Assembly: GCA_028533045.1 (NCBI GenBank)
Contig: JAQQAP010000017.1
Location: forward strand, 1-64,000
Reading direction: 5' to 3'
DNA length: 64,000 bases
From: Spirochaetales bacterium
Lineage (GTDB): Bacteria > Spirochaetota > Spirochaetia > DSM-2461
Below, one piece after another: positions 1 to 7,775 of this stretch. The notes beneath the pieces were generated by a model, which was given only the letters and a program-made list of their open reading frames with translations, had not been told where the DNA came from and searched no databases. The translations under genes were made by a program, and so were the position numbers. Numbering within the stretch: the first letter of the stretch is position 1; the number at the start of each line of letters is the position of its first letter.

Positions 1-48
1 GGATTTGAAAAAATCATCAATAATCGTGTATAATCCTACTATATTCAT
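1..48 (-). CDS. 5' end of a possible IS982-like transposase (partial)
   Basis: Only 16 codons lie inside the window; the gene runs off its left edge. An ATG on the minus strand is preceded by a clean GGGAGGAAG ribosome site and reads MNIVGLYTIIDDFFKS. The pattern of a short leader, an aromatic residue and an acidic IDDFF segment recalls the N-terminus of IS982-family transposases, but 16 residues cannot prove this. If right, the insertion sequence end should fall between here and the membrane protein that starts at 144. The alternative is an unrelated chromosomal gene. That a gene starts here is likelier than the family name. Confidence 0.35.
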   Translation of the reverse strand, partial: MNIVGLYTIIDDFFKS

Positions 49-83
49 ACTTCCTCCCATCGTATGTTTTTGTCCATAAACAA

Positions 84-111
84 ATTATACAATGAGAGGA
101 AGTTTTATAAT
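84..111. promoter_or_regulatory. Two opposed -10-like boxes between divergent genes
   Basis: TATAAT is present on the plus strand at 106-111 and on the minus strand (ATTATA as written) at 84-89. They face the YibE/F-like gene and the left-edge gene respectively. No good -35 box was seen at 16-18 bases from either, so these are weak calls. Confidence 0.25.
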
Positions 112-143
112 AGTCCATTAAAACTCGAATTTCGGCCTAAATA

Positions 144-1277
144 ATGTTTGTTGCAGGAAATAATTCAAAAAAAGATATGATTTTCGTTCTGGTTGTCTGT
201 ATTCTAACCCTTTTTACCCTCCTTCTTCCTACCGGATTTGAGGGGAGGCAGAGAACGAACACTTTGCGGGCCAGAGCTCGGATTGTTGCCGTAGATAACA
301 CGGAATTGGAACAGTTCGGTATCGTAAAAACGGGAAACCAGGGTGTTACTCTGGAAATCCTCAATGGGAAATTCAAAGGGCAGATTGCCGACTCGAATAA
401 TATGCTCATCGGGAAACTGGAGTTGGACAAAATGTTTATTCCCGGTGACGAGGCCCTTGTGACAATCGATATGGATGGACAGGGGAATTTTGTCTACGCC
501 AACCCGGTAGATCACTACCGCCTTAGGGTAGAAGTCATTCTGCTTATCCTTTTTTCGGGCCTTTTGATTCTCTACGCTGGGTGGACCGGAGTAAAAGCGC
601 TGCTCTCCTTTCTTTTTACGGGGATTGCTATTTGGAAGTTGCTTCTTCCGGGATTCCTCAAAGGATACAATCCGGTTCTTTTGGCTCTTTTTGTGGTTAT
701 GGTCCTTTCGGCAGCCATTATTTTCCTTGTGGGGGGAATCAGCAAGATGGGGCTTATTTCCTTTTTAGGAACCTTCGCCGGAATTGGTTTTACCGCCCTA
801 TTCTCTATTTTATTCAGCAAGCTTTTTCATGTACACGGTGCGGTGAGGCCCTTCTCTGAATCTCTCCTCTATTCCGGATACGCCCATCTGGATCTTAACG
901 CCATCTTTGTCTCCGGGATTTTTCTGGCTTCTTCCGGCGCTGTGATGGACATCAGTATGGATATTTCCGCTTCTATGCATGAGATAAAGCATAAAAGCCC
1001 TGAGATTCATGCAAAAGAATTGATCATTTCCGGTATTAAAGTAGGGCGGGCTGTTGTGGGAACTATGACAACTACCTTGCTTCTGGCTTACTCCGGTAGT
1101 TTCACTGCCGTATTGATGGTTATGATGGCCCAGGGAACTCCAGGGGCCAATATCCTCAATCTTACCTATGTGAGTGCCGAAATACTTCATACTCTTGTGG
1201 GTAGTTTCGGTCTAGTTCTTACCGCGCCTTTGACGGCTTTGATTGGGGGTTTTATTTACCATCGCACGGGGGAGTAA
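144..1277 (+). CDS. YibE/F-like multi-pass membrane protein
   Basis: This 377-aa protein has one N-terminal membrane segment (about residues 12-30), a soluble stretch of about 95 residues, and then about seven further hydrophobic helices from residue 128 to the C-terminus. The layout and sequence character match the YibE/F-like family, whose biochemical role is not established; a transport function has been suggested. No Shine-Dalgarno sequence precedes the ATG at 144, and an in-frame ATG at 177 just before the first helix is a possible alternative start. The gene stands alone, with the cyclase-like gene 62 bases downstream. Confidence 0.7.
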   Translation: MFVAGNNSKKDMIFVLVVCILTLFTLLLPTGFEGRQRTNTLRARARIVAVDNTELEQFGIVKTGNQGVTLEILNGKFKGQIADSNNMLIGKLELDKMFIPGDEALVTIDMDGQGNFVYANPVDHYRLRVEVILLILFSGLLILYAGWTGVKALLSFLFTGIAIWKLLLPGFLKGYNPVLLALFVVMVLSAAIIFLVGGISKMGLISFLGTFAGIGFTALFSILFSKLFHVHGAVRPFSESLLYSGYAHLDLNAIFVSGIFLASSGAVMDISMDISASMHEIKHKSPEIHAKELIISGIKVGRAVVGTMTTTLLLAYSGSFTAVLMVMMAQGTPGANILNLTYVSAEILHTLVGSFGLVLTAPLTALIGGFIYHRTGE

Positions 1278-1326
1278 AATTCATCTCTTTTTAGAAAAAA
1301 GAGAGTTCCCTTCTGTCTGTTTCGGG

Positions 1327-1334
1327 TATACAAT
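1327..1334 (+). promoter_or_regulatory. -10-like box next to the cyclase start codon
   Basis: The bases TATACAAT contain a TATACA or TACAAT -10 hexamer ending 5-7 bases before the ATG at 1340. No Shine-Dalgarno sequence precedes that ATG. A -35 match (TTCCCT at 1306-1311) is poor. This fits a leaderless transcript, a layout repeated at hisI, rlmG, ptsI and the GerMN gene. Confidence 0.35.
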
Positions 1335-1339
1335 AAGCC

Positions 1340-2875
1340 ATGAGAAAATCGGCAGAATCAAAAAAACAGTTATCTTCCAGTTCGGATCTTTCACCGGAAA
1401 GAGATTTTGAAGATGTGGATTTTGATTTTTTTGTCGAGGCTTTGGAGGGGCAGGCTTTCGTTCCCCGGAAGGAGCAGGAGATCCTTCTTGAAAAGGAGGG
1501 GCAGGCCGAATTCCTTCAAAAGGCCGAATCCTACTATAGTCACCGTCAGTTAATTGATTTTCTTCTTGCAAAAGGGGCGGTTCCCCAGCAGCCTGTAGAG
1601 TCCACTGTGGGCATAGGTTTTTTGGACATTGTCAATTATTCCTATCTGTCTAAGTGGCTCAGCCCTCAGGAGAATCAGCTTATACTTAATGGTCTTTATT
1701 CAGCCTTTGCCCATGTCATCAAGAAAAATGGCGGGTTCTTGAATAAGGTGGAGGGGGACAGTTTAATGTTTCACTTTGGGGGGAACATCGACCCTCAAAC
1801 GGAAAGTAAGTCTCCCAATGAGTTAAATCGTTATTTGGCGGGAAATCTCTTTCATACCTGTGTGGAAGTTCAGCGAACCTGTCAGCTTTTTAATGAGGCG
1901 AGTAAGGATTTCCTTGATCAGGGGTGTGACGAAAAGACCCGGGAGAGTATTGAAGGGGCCTTTAGCATTATAAGCAATTTGCGGATGAATCTGGCCATGG
2001 CTTCCGGTGTTAATGCCAGGTTTCAAATTCAGATTAGAGTGGGTGCCAGCATCGGGACTGTCTGCATGGGGAATTTCGGTCCCCATGGCAAAAAGCAGTG
2101 GGATGTGATTGGTGAGCCGGTTATTGAGGGGAGGAGAATGGAAATGTCTGCTCCCGTGGGCGGTCTGAGAATTAGCGAGAAGTTGTACAAATTACTCGAT
2201 AAGAATGGTGTTGTCCAAAAATATTATGAGGATTTCAGGAGTAGGGCTTTAGAGGTCGGGGGAAAATACTGTGTTATTCGACAGGATGAGCTCTTTGCCT
2301 TTCGTGAGGTTGTTATAAAAAATAAAAAGGGAGCCCGTTTTAAGTCCTATAGCGTTCAGGTCCTGAGCGACCTGCCGGAAAATATTGCCCATAAAATCAT
2401 TTCTTTCCTGGAGTTGGGAGAAGAGGGGGCCGATGAAATCCTTGAGCTTCTCCAGTATTTTCGAGGGAATCGACTTGTTGTCGAAGCAGTGGAAGAAGCA
2501 CTTGAAGAAAAGGGAATATTTCTTAATAAAGAGGAGTTGCTTAAAATAATCAGCCCCCGGAAATATGATCAGCCCTCTTTATACAATAAGGCTTTAACGG
2601 CCAAAATCTCCCTTTTTAAGATTTTCTCTCTGCTGGGAGCTTATCAGGACAGGATAGACAAGGATCTCAAGACTTCGGCCGCTAGGCACAGTGCCGGTTC
2701 CGGCGAGGGGAACTATTTGGCAAGAAAGCGGGAAGAGATCATGGCGGACTACAAATACTATGAGAAAAGATACCGTTTCAAGGTGTATTTTGACAGGGTG
2801 ACTTTTCCCTTGGTTTTCCGTTCTATCAAATCGGATATCCTGGCTTTCCAAAGTTTGTCGATGGATCGGGCATAA
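1340..2875 (+). CDS. Class III adenylate/guanylate cyclase-like protein
   Basis: The 511-aa soluble protein has a class III nucleotide cyclase domain at about residues 90-310. The first metal-binding Asp is in FLDIVNY (D96) and the second in NKVEGDSLMF (D140); the GASIGTVCMGNFG loop and WDVIGEPV strand follow in the right order. The helix after VIGEPV reads IEGRRM where active enzymes usually have NLAARL: the transition-state Asn is replaced by Ile while the Arg is kept. Activity may therefore be low or absent. The N-terminal 90 and C-terminal 200 residues match no domain I recognise. The stop codon overlaps the next start (TAATG), so the DUF1697 gene is translationally coupled. Confidence 0.75.
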   Translation: MRKSAESKKQLSSSSDLSPERDFEDVDFDFFVEALEGQAFVPRKEQEILLEKEGQAEFLQKAESYYSHRQLIDFLLAKGAVPQQPVESTVGIGFLDIVNYSYLSKWLSPQENQLILNGLYSAFAHVIKKNGGFLNKVEGDSLMFHFGGNIDPQTESKSPNELNRYLAGNLFHTCVEVQRTCQLFNEASKDFLDQGCDEKTRESIEGAFSIISNLRMNLAMASGVNARFQIQIRVGASIGTVCMGNFGPHGKKQWDVIGEPVIEGRRMEMSAPVGGLRISEKLYKLLDKNGVVQKYYEDFRSRALEVGGKYCVIRQDELFAFREVVIKNKKGARFKSYSVQVLSDLPENIAHKIISFLELGEEGADEILELLQYFRGNRLVVEAVEEALEEKGIFLNKEELLKIISPRKYDQPSLYNKALTAKISLFKIFSLLGAYQDRIDKDLKTSAARHSAGSGEGNYLARKREEIMADYKYYEKRYRFKVYFDRVTFPLVFRSIKSDILAFQSLSMDRA

Positions 2876-3399
2876 TGAGATATGTTGCCCTGCTTCGTGG
2901 AATAAATGTCGGAGGGAAAAGGAAAGTCGAGATGGTACGGCTCAGGGGGCTCATGGAAAAGTCCGGTTATTTACATGTGGAAACATATCTGAATTCGGGA
3001 AATGTTCTCTTTGATTCGGAAGAGTCGCAGGATAAGCTCCAGGGAGAAATCCCTCTGCTGCTGGAAAAGGAGTTCCTCTTCCCCATTCCCGCTCTCATCA
3101 AATCCCTGGACGAGATGAGAACAGTCGACGCCGCTATCCCCGAAGAGTGGCAGAACAACAAGGAACAAAAGACCGACGTGGCCTATCTGTTTCCCGGTTT
3201 GGACAGTCATACCGTTGTTCGGGGGCTGCCCTGGAAAGAGGAATATATTAATATACGTTTACTTCCCGGGGCCATTATCTGGAATATAGAAAGGTCTAAT
3301 CTGAATAAAAGTCAGTTAAGTAAAATTGTGAGTCAAAAAGTCTATCAGTCTATGACGGTCCGCAATGTGAACACGGCCCGAAAATTGGCGGAGAATTAG
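2875..3399 (+). CDS. DUF1697 family protein
   Basis: This 174-aa protein opens with RYVALLRGINVGGKRKV, the hallmark of DUF1697, and keeps the family's YLNSGNVLF segment at about residues 40-49 and the C-terminal MTVRNVNT segment. The length is close to the family norm of about 180. The function is unknown. Its ATG overlaps the stop of the cyclase-like gene by one base, so the two are co-translated. Confidence 0.85.
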   Translation: MRYVALLRGINVGGKRKVEMVRLRGLMEKSGYLHVETYLNSGNVLFDSEESQDKLQGEIPLLLEKEFLFPIPALIKSLDEMRTVDAAIPEEWQNNKEQKTDVAYLFPGLDSHTVVRGLPWKEEYINIRLLPGAIIWNIERSNLNKSQLSKIVSQKVYQSMTVRNVNTARKLAEN

Positions 3400-3405
3400 G
3401 TCCCC

Positions 3406-3434
3406 TTTCCAACAAGGCCTGACTTGTCTATACT
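3406..3434 (+). promoter_or_regulatory. Promoter for the HisI-like gene, probably leaderless
   Basis: A -10 box TATACT (3429-3434) lies 17 bases after TTTCCA (3406-3411, 4 of 6 consensus). The -10 ends only 6 bases before the ATG at 3441, and there is no Shine-Dalgarno sequence, so transcription would begin at or next to the start codon. Confidence 0.5.
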
Positions 3435-3440
3435 TCGAAC

Positions 3441-3857
3441 ATGACACATGAAGAATTGGAAGAAGGTAAAATACTGAATCTCGACTGGGAAAAATTGGGC
3501 TCTATTGCTCAGAAAAACTGCCATGTAGTCCCTGTTGCCGTTCAGGATAGCCATACAAAGGAACTTATTCTTGTGGCCTATGCCAACGAAAAGGCCCTCA
3601 AGCGAACGATTGAAACAGGAAAAGCTGTTTTTTGGAGTACCTCCCGCAATGAATTATGGGAAAAAGGGCTGACTTCGGGAAACGCCTATCTTATTGAAGA
3701 GATTCGGGTTAACTGTGAGCAGAACTCTCTCCTTTATATTGTGAAGCCGGAGAAGGGAAAAATCTGCCATACCCGCAATAGCAAGGGGGAGGCGCGTAAC
3801 TGTTATTATCGCCGATTGAATCTTGTTACGGGAGAATTGGATAATTTGGATCCCTAA
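3441..3857 (+). CDS. hisI: HisI-like phosphoribosyl-AMP cyclohydrolase domain protein
   Basis: The 138-aa protein aligns along its length with phosphoribosyl-AMP cyclohydrolase, step 3 of histidine synthesis: LVAYANEKAL (44-53), FWSTSRNELWEKG (64-76), TSGN (78-81) and three cysteines C92, C109 and C121 that match the zinc ligands. However, the magnesium-binding triad, normally D-C-D-x-D, reads N91-C92-E93-Q94-N95, so all three Asp are lost. The protein may have weak or changed activity, or act on another substrate. No other histidine gene is in the window. A leaderless promoter sits directly before the ATG. The family is clear; the reaction is not. Confidence 0.8.
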   Translation: MTHEELEEGKILNLDWEKLGSIAQKNCHVVPVAVQDSHTKELILVAYANEKALKRTIETGKAVFWSTSRNELWEKGLTSGNAYLIEEIRVNCEQNSLLYIVKPEKGKICHTRNSKGEARNCYYRRLNLVTGELDNLDP

Positions 3858-3863
3858 AGGGGG

Positions 3864-4427
3864 TTATGCCCAGAGTTTCATGGCTGCGATGATTATTCCT
3901 GCCGCAGTAAAGGTTGAACCGAAACTCCAAATCATGAAGCGGTCCATTCGGTGAAAAAGGTGCATCAATTCTTCATGGTGCTCTTTAAATTGACGATTTG
4001 TTTCTTCTCTGGCAAGGTCAAAGCGTTCGTTTCTTTCGGCCCTCTGGAGGTTAAAGCGTCGATTTGATTCTTCCTGGGCGAACTCAAAGCGTCGATTCAT
4101 CTCATCCTGTTGCTGTTTAAATCGTTTGTCTAAGTCGGACTGAATTGCGTCAAATCGTTTATCCATCTGTTCGAAGCGTTTATCTACTTGTTCAAAGCGT
4201 TTATCAACCTGCTCAAAACGCTTGTCGACTTGTTCAAAGCGCTTTTCCATCTGACCTAACATAAGGTGAAACTGCTCGTTTAGGTTTTTTAGAGCTTCTT
4301 CTACTCGGACCATTCTTTCCCGTAAATCAAATTCCATAACTTGACTAACGGTAGTCCTGGGTCCTTTAAGAGTCATATATTCATCGATAATGCTAAAAAT
4401 CTGCTTCTTTTCCATGGGATCGGCCAT
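3864..4427 (-). CDS. Tail-anchored coiled-coil protein with heptad-to-hendecad Phe repeats
   Basis: The protein has 187 aa. Residues 1-60 are mostly helical; residues 64-91 are four near-identical heptads (FEQVDKR or FEQMDKR); after residue 92 the phenylalanines recur every 11 residues (92, 103, 114, 125, 136, 147, 158). A single hydrophobic segment (about 165-183) ends the chain, so the coil is probably anchored at the membrane by its C-terminus. The layout resembles Borrelia Bdr proteins (repeats plus C-terminal membrane segment), but that is similarity of design, not shown homology. AAGGAG precedes the ATG by 6 bases. No function is known. It converges on hisI with a 6-base gap. Confidence 0.75.
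   Translation of the reverse strand: MADPMEKKQIFSIIDEYMTLKGPRTTVSQVMEFDLRERMVRVEEALKNLNEQFHLMLGQMEKRFEQVDKRFEQVDKRFEQVDKRFEQMDKRFDAIQSDLDKRFKQQQDEMNRRFEFAQEESNRRFNLQRAERNERFDLAREETNRQFKEHHEELMHLFHRMDRFMIWSFGSTFTAAGIIIAAMKLWA
4155..4238 (-). repeat. Four tandem 21-bp units coding FEQVDKR heptads
   Basis: Four 21-bp units code residues 64-91 of the coiled-coil protein. The units are nearly identical in amino acids but differ at several third codon positions, so this is an older repeat under protein-level selection rather than a fresh slippage expansion. Confidence 0.7.
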
Positions 4428-4517
4428 TCTCTACTCCTTAAATTGTAACAGCATTTAGTTTAGGAGAGAAGGGAAAATCCAGTTATTTGTCATTTTTTAA
4501 TTACTGATTGCTTCTTT

Positions 4518-5156
4518 CTAATAAAATTTCATAAAAACACCTAAGGTCAGGGCATAGAACTCATCAAACTCATACTCGTTAAAGTAGATATCTTTTGAAT
4601 TCAGCGGCACCGTACGATAGAGGTCAGCCTTGATTCCATAACCCAGGTTGCTTCCCCGAGTTCCCTTTATTTCATATTTCATCCTGATTCCGTAATAATA
4701 GGATAGGGTGCTGTAAGGACTTATTCCCTGATCAGATTCAGTTATAACAGGAAGGTAATAATCTCCTCCTGCTGCGGCGGACAAAAAAACTATACTCTGT
4801 TTGTATTTCCCGGGTTTTCCTTTAAGAACCGTTCCCAGTCCTATAGAGGGGCCATAATAAATTCCCGATGTTTCAAAACTGCCTTCATAAGTGGAATCTT
4901 CGTCATAATAGTCTCCCCTCAGGCTTTGAAAGACACCGCCTCTAAAGTAAAGAGACAAAAATAGCGGATCATAAAGGTCAATAATCCGGGTATAGCCAAC
5001 CGTATAGCTTTGAGTCTCTTCTCCGTTGTTGGAGTAATTCAAATCCAGCATATTTCCGGAGAGGCGATACTCGTTTCTATCGTATGATTCGTATGCCGCA
5101 AGGGAGAAGGATAGAAGTAGCAGGATCGTCATAAGGTAAAAGCGTGATATTCTCAT
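4518..5156 (-). CDS. Exported beta-barrel-like outer membrane protein
   Basis: The 212-aa protein has a typical signal peptide (basic start, then MTILLLLSFSLAAYES, cut near residue 21). The rest is rich in Tyr, Gly and Ser, with alternating polar/apolar stretches of 8-10 residues separated by short turns. It ends in Phe-Tyr (VFMKFY), the terminal aromatic typical of outer membrane barrels. I recognise no named family. Its ATG overlaps the stop of the upstream methyltransferase gene (ATGA), so it is translationally coupled to rlmG, an odd pairing. Confidence 0.7.
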   Translation of the reverse strand: MRISRFYLMTILLLLSFSLAAYESYDRNEYRLSGNMLDLNYSNNGEETQSYTVGYTRIIDLYDPLFLSLYFRGGVFQSLRGDYYDEDSTYEGSFETSGIYYGPSIGLGTVLKGKPGKYKQSIVFLSAAAGGDYYLPVITESDQGISPYSTLSYYYGIRMKYEIKGTRGSNLGYGIKADLYRTVPLNSKDIYFNEYEFDEFYALTLGVFMKFY

Positions 5157-6280
5157 TTCGTCCCCATATACAAGCGGAACTTCCGGTCCTGTCCCAGTAT
5201 TGTCATTTTGTTAAAACTCTCCTTGAGCCGTTTTTCATACCCCAGGTAGCGGTTCGCCACAAGAAAAAGCTGCCCTCCCGTTTTGAGTACCCGGGCCGAT
5301 TCATCAATAAAGGCAAATCCCCGCTCCAGCTGCACTCTGTGCTGGGAGTGAAAGGGGGGATTGCAAATAACCAGGTCCGCCGAATCGCTCTCTACCCCGT
5401 CCAATATATTGGTATGGCGAATATCAAAGCGGTCTATTACTCCGTTTTGTGCTGCCGAAAGGCGAGTGCTCTCAAGGGCTAAAGCTGAATCATCGGTGGC
5501 AATTATTTGGGCATCCGGCCAGGTGAGGGCGGCCTGAATCCCCAATATCCCGCAGCCGCAGCCCGGGTCTACTATTGTTACGGGCGGTTCGGAAACACGG
5601 GGGAAGCGATCCAGGAGGAAGAGACTTCCCTTATCCGCCTTGCCGTAGGAAAAAACTCCGGGGAAGGTCGTGAAGTCTTTTTGGTCCCAGGTGAATTGCT
5701 GTAGGAGAGATTTCTCCTTTTGCGCCGGGAGGAGGGTGCCTCTGTAAAAGCGGGCTCTTTTCTTTATGAGAGAGTAGGAGGGTCGTTCCGTATAAGTCTC
5801 GAAAGTTTCATAGAAACTGGGAGGCATCAGTTTCGCCGGTCCCGCCGCCAGAATCGTAACGGGCTTGTTAATTCTTTCGGCTATTCGGGAAAGCTGGTAG
5901 CGAAAAAGGGCAAGAGCCTTGGGTATCTTCATAATAATGAGGTCTACCTCGGCTTCAAAGTCGTCGGTGAAGCTAGAAAAGGAAGGGATCTCTTCTATGC
6001 CGTTGTCCTGCAGGTTTTGTTCTATACTTTTTCTGGCAGAGAAAGAGTCGTTAAGGCAGACTGAGGCCGACGGGGCCAGAGGGACTGTCAGGGCGCCGTG
6101 ATTATCGTTTACCAGGGCGGCGTTAAGAGGAAGTCGGTCTCCATACTCCTGGAAAACTGTCTCCAAAAGGTATTCGTCGGCTCCGTCCCAGGGACGAAGG
6201 GAATTGTCTGTTGTGGGAGGGTAGATAGTAAGGCTCTTGTCCCTGGAAAAGGGATCGGCCGGGGGAAAGGGGAATGTCAT
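5153..6280 (-). CDS. rlmG: RlmG/RsmC-type rRNA guanine-N2 methyltransferase
   Basis: At 375 aa it matches the length of RlmG (378 aa in E. coli), which methylates G1835 of 23S rRNA. It has the two-domain form of this family: an N-terminal pseudo-methyltransferase half with RPWDGADEYLL (29-39), and a catalytic half with the SAM motif VDPGCGCGILG near residue 240 and the catalytic motif NPPFHSQ near 310. RsmC has the same design, so the exact target is inferred. The start is supported by a promoter whose -10 box lies 6 bases upstream; an AAGGA lies too close to the ATG to be a normal ribosome site. Confidence 0.8.
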   Translation of the reverse strand: MTFPFPPADPFSRDKSLTIYPPTTDNSLRPWDGADEYLLETVFQEYGDRLPLNAALVNDNHGALTVPLAPSASVCLNDSFSARKSIEQNLQDNGIEEIPSFSSFTDDFEAEVDLIIMKIPKALALFRYQLSRIAERINKPVTILAAGPAKLMPPSFYETFETYTERPSYSLIKKRARFYRGTLLPAQKEKSLLQQFTWDQKDFTTFPGVFSYGKADKGSLFLLDRFPRVSEPPVTIVDPGCGCGILGIQAALTWPDAQIIATDDSALALESTRLSAAQNGVIDRFDIRHTNILDGVESDSADLVICNPPFHSQHRVQLERGFAFIDESARVLKTGGQLFLVANRYLGYEKRLKESFNKMTILGQDRKFRLYMGTK

Positions 6281-6286
6281 GTCCTT

Positions 6287-6316
6287 ATTCTAGCCGATTT
6301 TATCCCGTAAAGGCAA
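6287..6316 (-). promoter_or_regulatory. Promoter for rlmG, probably leaderless
   Basis: Read on the minus strand, TTGCCT (6311-6316) is followed after 18 bases by TAGAAT (6287-6292), then six bases and the ATG. Transcription would start at about the A of the start codon. Confidence 0.6.
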
Positions 6317-6341
6317 GTTTTATAAAATCAATGGCAAAGGC

Positions 6342-6370
6342 TTGCCGTTATGTAAGCATTCTGTTAATAT
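6342..6370 (+). promoter_or_regulatory. Promoter for purA
   Basis: TTGCCG (6342-6347), a 17-base spacer and TAATAT (6365-6370) form a good vegetative promoter. The start point near 6377 would give a leader of about 100 bases before purA, with a hairpin-plus-T-run in its first 40 bases. Confidence 0.65.
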
Positions 6371-6386
6371 ACCACGCAACTACGAA

Positions 6387-6415
6387 GCCCGTTCAGTTGT
6401 CTGGACGGGCTTTTT
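6387..6415 (+). terminator. Intrinsic terminator-like hairpin in the purA leader
   Basis: GCCCGTTCA (6387-6395) pairs with TGGACGGGC (6402-6410) around a 6-base loop, followed by TTTTT. It lies between the purA promoter and the purA start, so it would end most transcripts after about 40 bases unless read-through is allowed. This is the layout of an attenuator, but no competing antiterminator helix was obvious. Confidence 0.65.
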
Positions 6416-6475
6416 GCTGTTCTTGAACTATGCCCGCTTCGGGGCTTTACAGAAAAAAAAGAAAGGATATTAAAC

Positions 6476-7702
6476 ATGAAACTTGTAGTTATCGGCGCTC
6501 AGTGGGGCGACGAAGGAAAAGGAAAAATGGTGGACTATCTGGCCGAAGATGCAGATGTCGTAGTCCGCTTCTCCGGTGGAGCCAACGCAGGACACACCAT
6601 TAAAGTCGAAGATAAAACATTCGCCCTCCATTTGGTACCGGCGGGTATTATCTATCCGGAAAAAACCGTAGCCCTTGGTAACGGTATGGTTATCGATCCG
6701 GAATCTCTTTTTACAGAATTGGAAGAAATCGCCTCTCAGGACGTTTCCTGGGAAGGGCGTGTATTCGTTTCCGACCGGGCCCATCTGGTTCTGCCCTCTT
6801 ATAAGGAAGAGGACATGGCCATGGAATCCAAAAGGATTCGCCCCATCGGAACAACCGGTCGGGGAATTGGCGTTACCTATGCCAACAAGGCTCACCGGGA
6901 CGGTATAAGAGTCGGGGACCTTTGGGACCCCGTTGTATGGGACGGGCTTTCCGAAGCTGACCGAAACTGGCTGGCTCCCTATAAAGAGAAGCTTGAGTCC
7001 ATGAAAGTTAACATGGCCGGATTTATGATGGCCAACAAAGATAAGGATATTCTGCTCGAAGGGGCTCAGGGCGCTCTCCTGGACCTGGACCACGGAACAT
7101 ATCCCTTTGTTTCTTCCGGAATGTCCACCAGCTGCGGTGCAGCTCAGGGCGCTTCCATAGGTCCCCGTTACATAGACAAGGTACTTGGTGTGTTCAAAGC
7201 TTACCAGACCCGTGTCGGTAACGGCCCCTTCCCCACGGAAATGCTGGAGGGAACTGACCTGGAACTGGGAAATACCCTGCGGGAACTGGGACACGAGTAC
7301 GGTGTGACCACCGGTCGTCCCCGCCGTATCGGCTACCTGGATATGGTGGCTCTCAAGTACGCCGGTTGGGTTAACAGCCTGGACGGATTTATCCTGTCTC
7401 ACATGAACCTCTACGACGGATTTGACACGGTTAAGATTTGTACCGCCTACGACATCGACGGTGAAATCGTGGAAGACTTTCCTTCCACCGTGGACGCTAT
7501 GGAAAAGGTTAAACCTGTCATTAAAGAATTTCCCGGTTGGGAAGGCAAGGTGGGCGACGCCCGGACCTGGGATGAGATTCCCGCCGGCGCCAAAGACTTT
7601 GTTAAGTTCATCGAAGACTACACCGGCGTTCCCGTAGCGGGATTCTCTGTCGGACCTCTCCGAGATGAGACTTTTATGAAGTTCCCTGCCTGGGATAAAT
7701 AA
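6476..7702 (+). CDS. purA: Adenylosuccinate synthetase
   Basis: PurA joins IMP and aspartate using GTP, the first committed step from IMP to AMP, in the cytoplasm. The 408-aa chain begins with the GTP loop GAQWGDEGKGK (7-17), with catalytic Asp and His in GDEGKGK and NAGHTI (about residues 37-42), and keeps GTTGRGIG (about 126-133) and TTGRPRRIG (about 280-288). It is slightly shorter than the usual 420-430 aa. A ribosome site AGAAAGGA precedes the ATG. It stands alone between a promoter-hairpin leader and a bidirectional terminator. Confidence 0.97.
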   Translation: MKLVVIGAQWGDEGKGKMVDYLAEDADVVVRFSGGANAGHTIKVEDKTFALHLVPAGIIYPEKTVALGNGMVIDPESLFTELEEIASQDVSWEGRVFVSDRAHLVLPSYKEEDMAMESKRIRPIGTTGRGIGVTYANKAHRDGIRVGDLWDPVVWDGLSEADRNWLAPYKEKLESMKVNMAGFMMANKDKDILLEGAQGALLDLDHGTYPFVSSGMSTSCGAAQGASIGPRYIDKVLGVFKAYQTRVGNGPFPTEMLEGTDLELGNTLRELGHEYGVTTGRPRRIGYLDMVALKYAGWVNSLDGFILSHMNLYDGFDTVKICTAYDIDGEIVEDFPSTVDAMEKVKPVIKEFPGWEGKVGDARTWDEIPAGAKDFVKFIEDYTGVPVAGFSVGPLRDETFMKFPAWDK

Positions 7703-7716
7703 AAGCGATGGATGAT

Positions 7717-7755
7717 AAAAAAGACCGGTCGGGTTTCCCCTTCCGGTCTTTTTTT
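7717..7755. terminator. Bidirectional terminator between purA and the porin-like gene
   Basis: AAAAAAGACCGG (7717-7728) pairs with CCGGTCTTTTTT (7743-7754) around a 14-base loop. With A's on the left arm and T's on the right arm it can stop transcripts from both converging genes. Confidence 0.85.
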
Positions 7756-7775
7756 TATGATTCTATAAGAAGTAA

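Noticed and set aside
3864-4427. Calling the coiled-coil protein a Bdr homologue
   Set aside because: Only the design (repeats plus C-terminal membrane helix) is shared; the repeat sequence differs.
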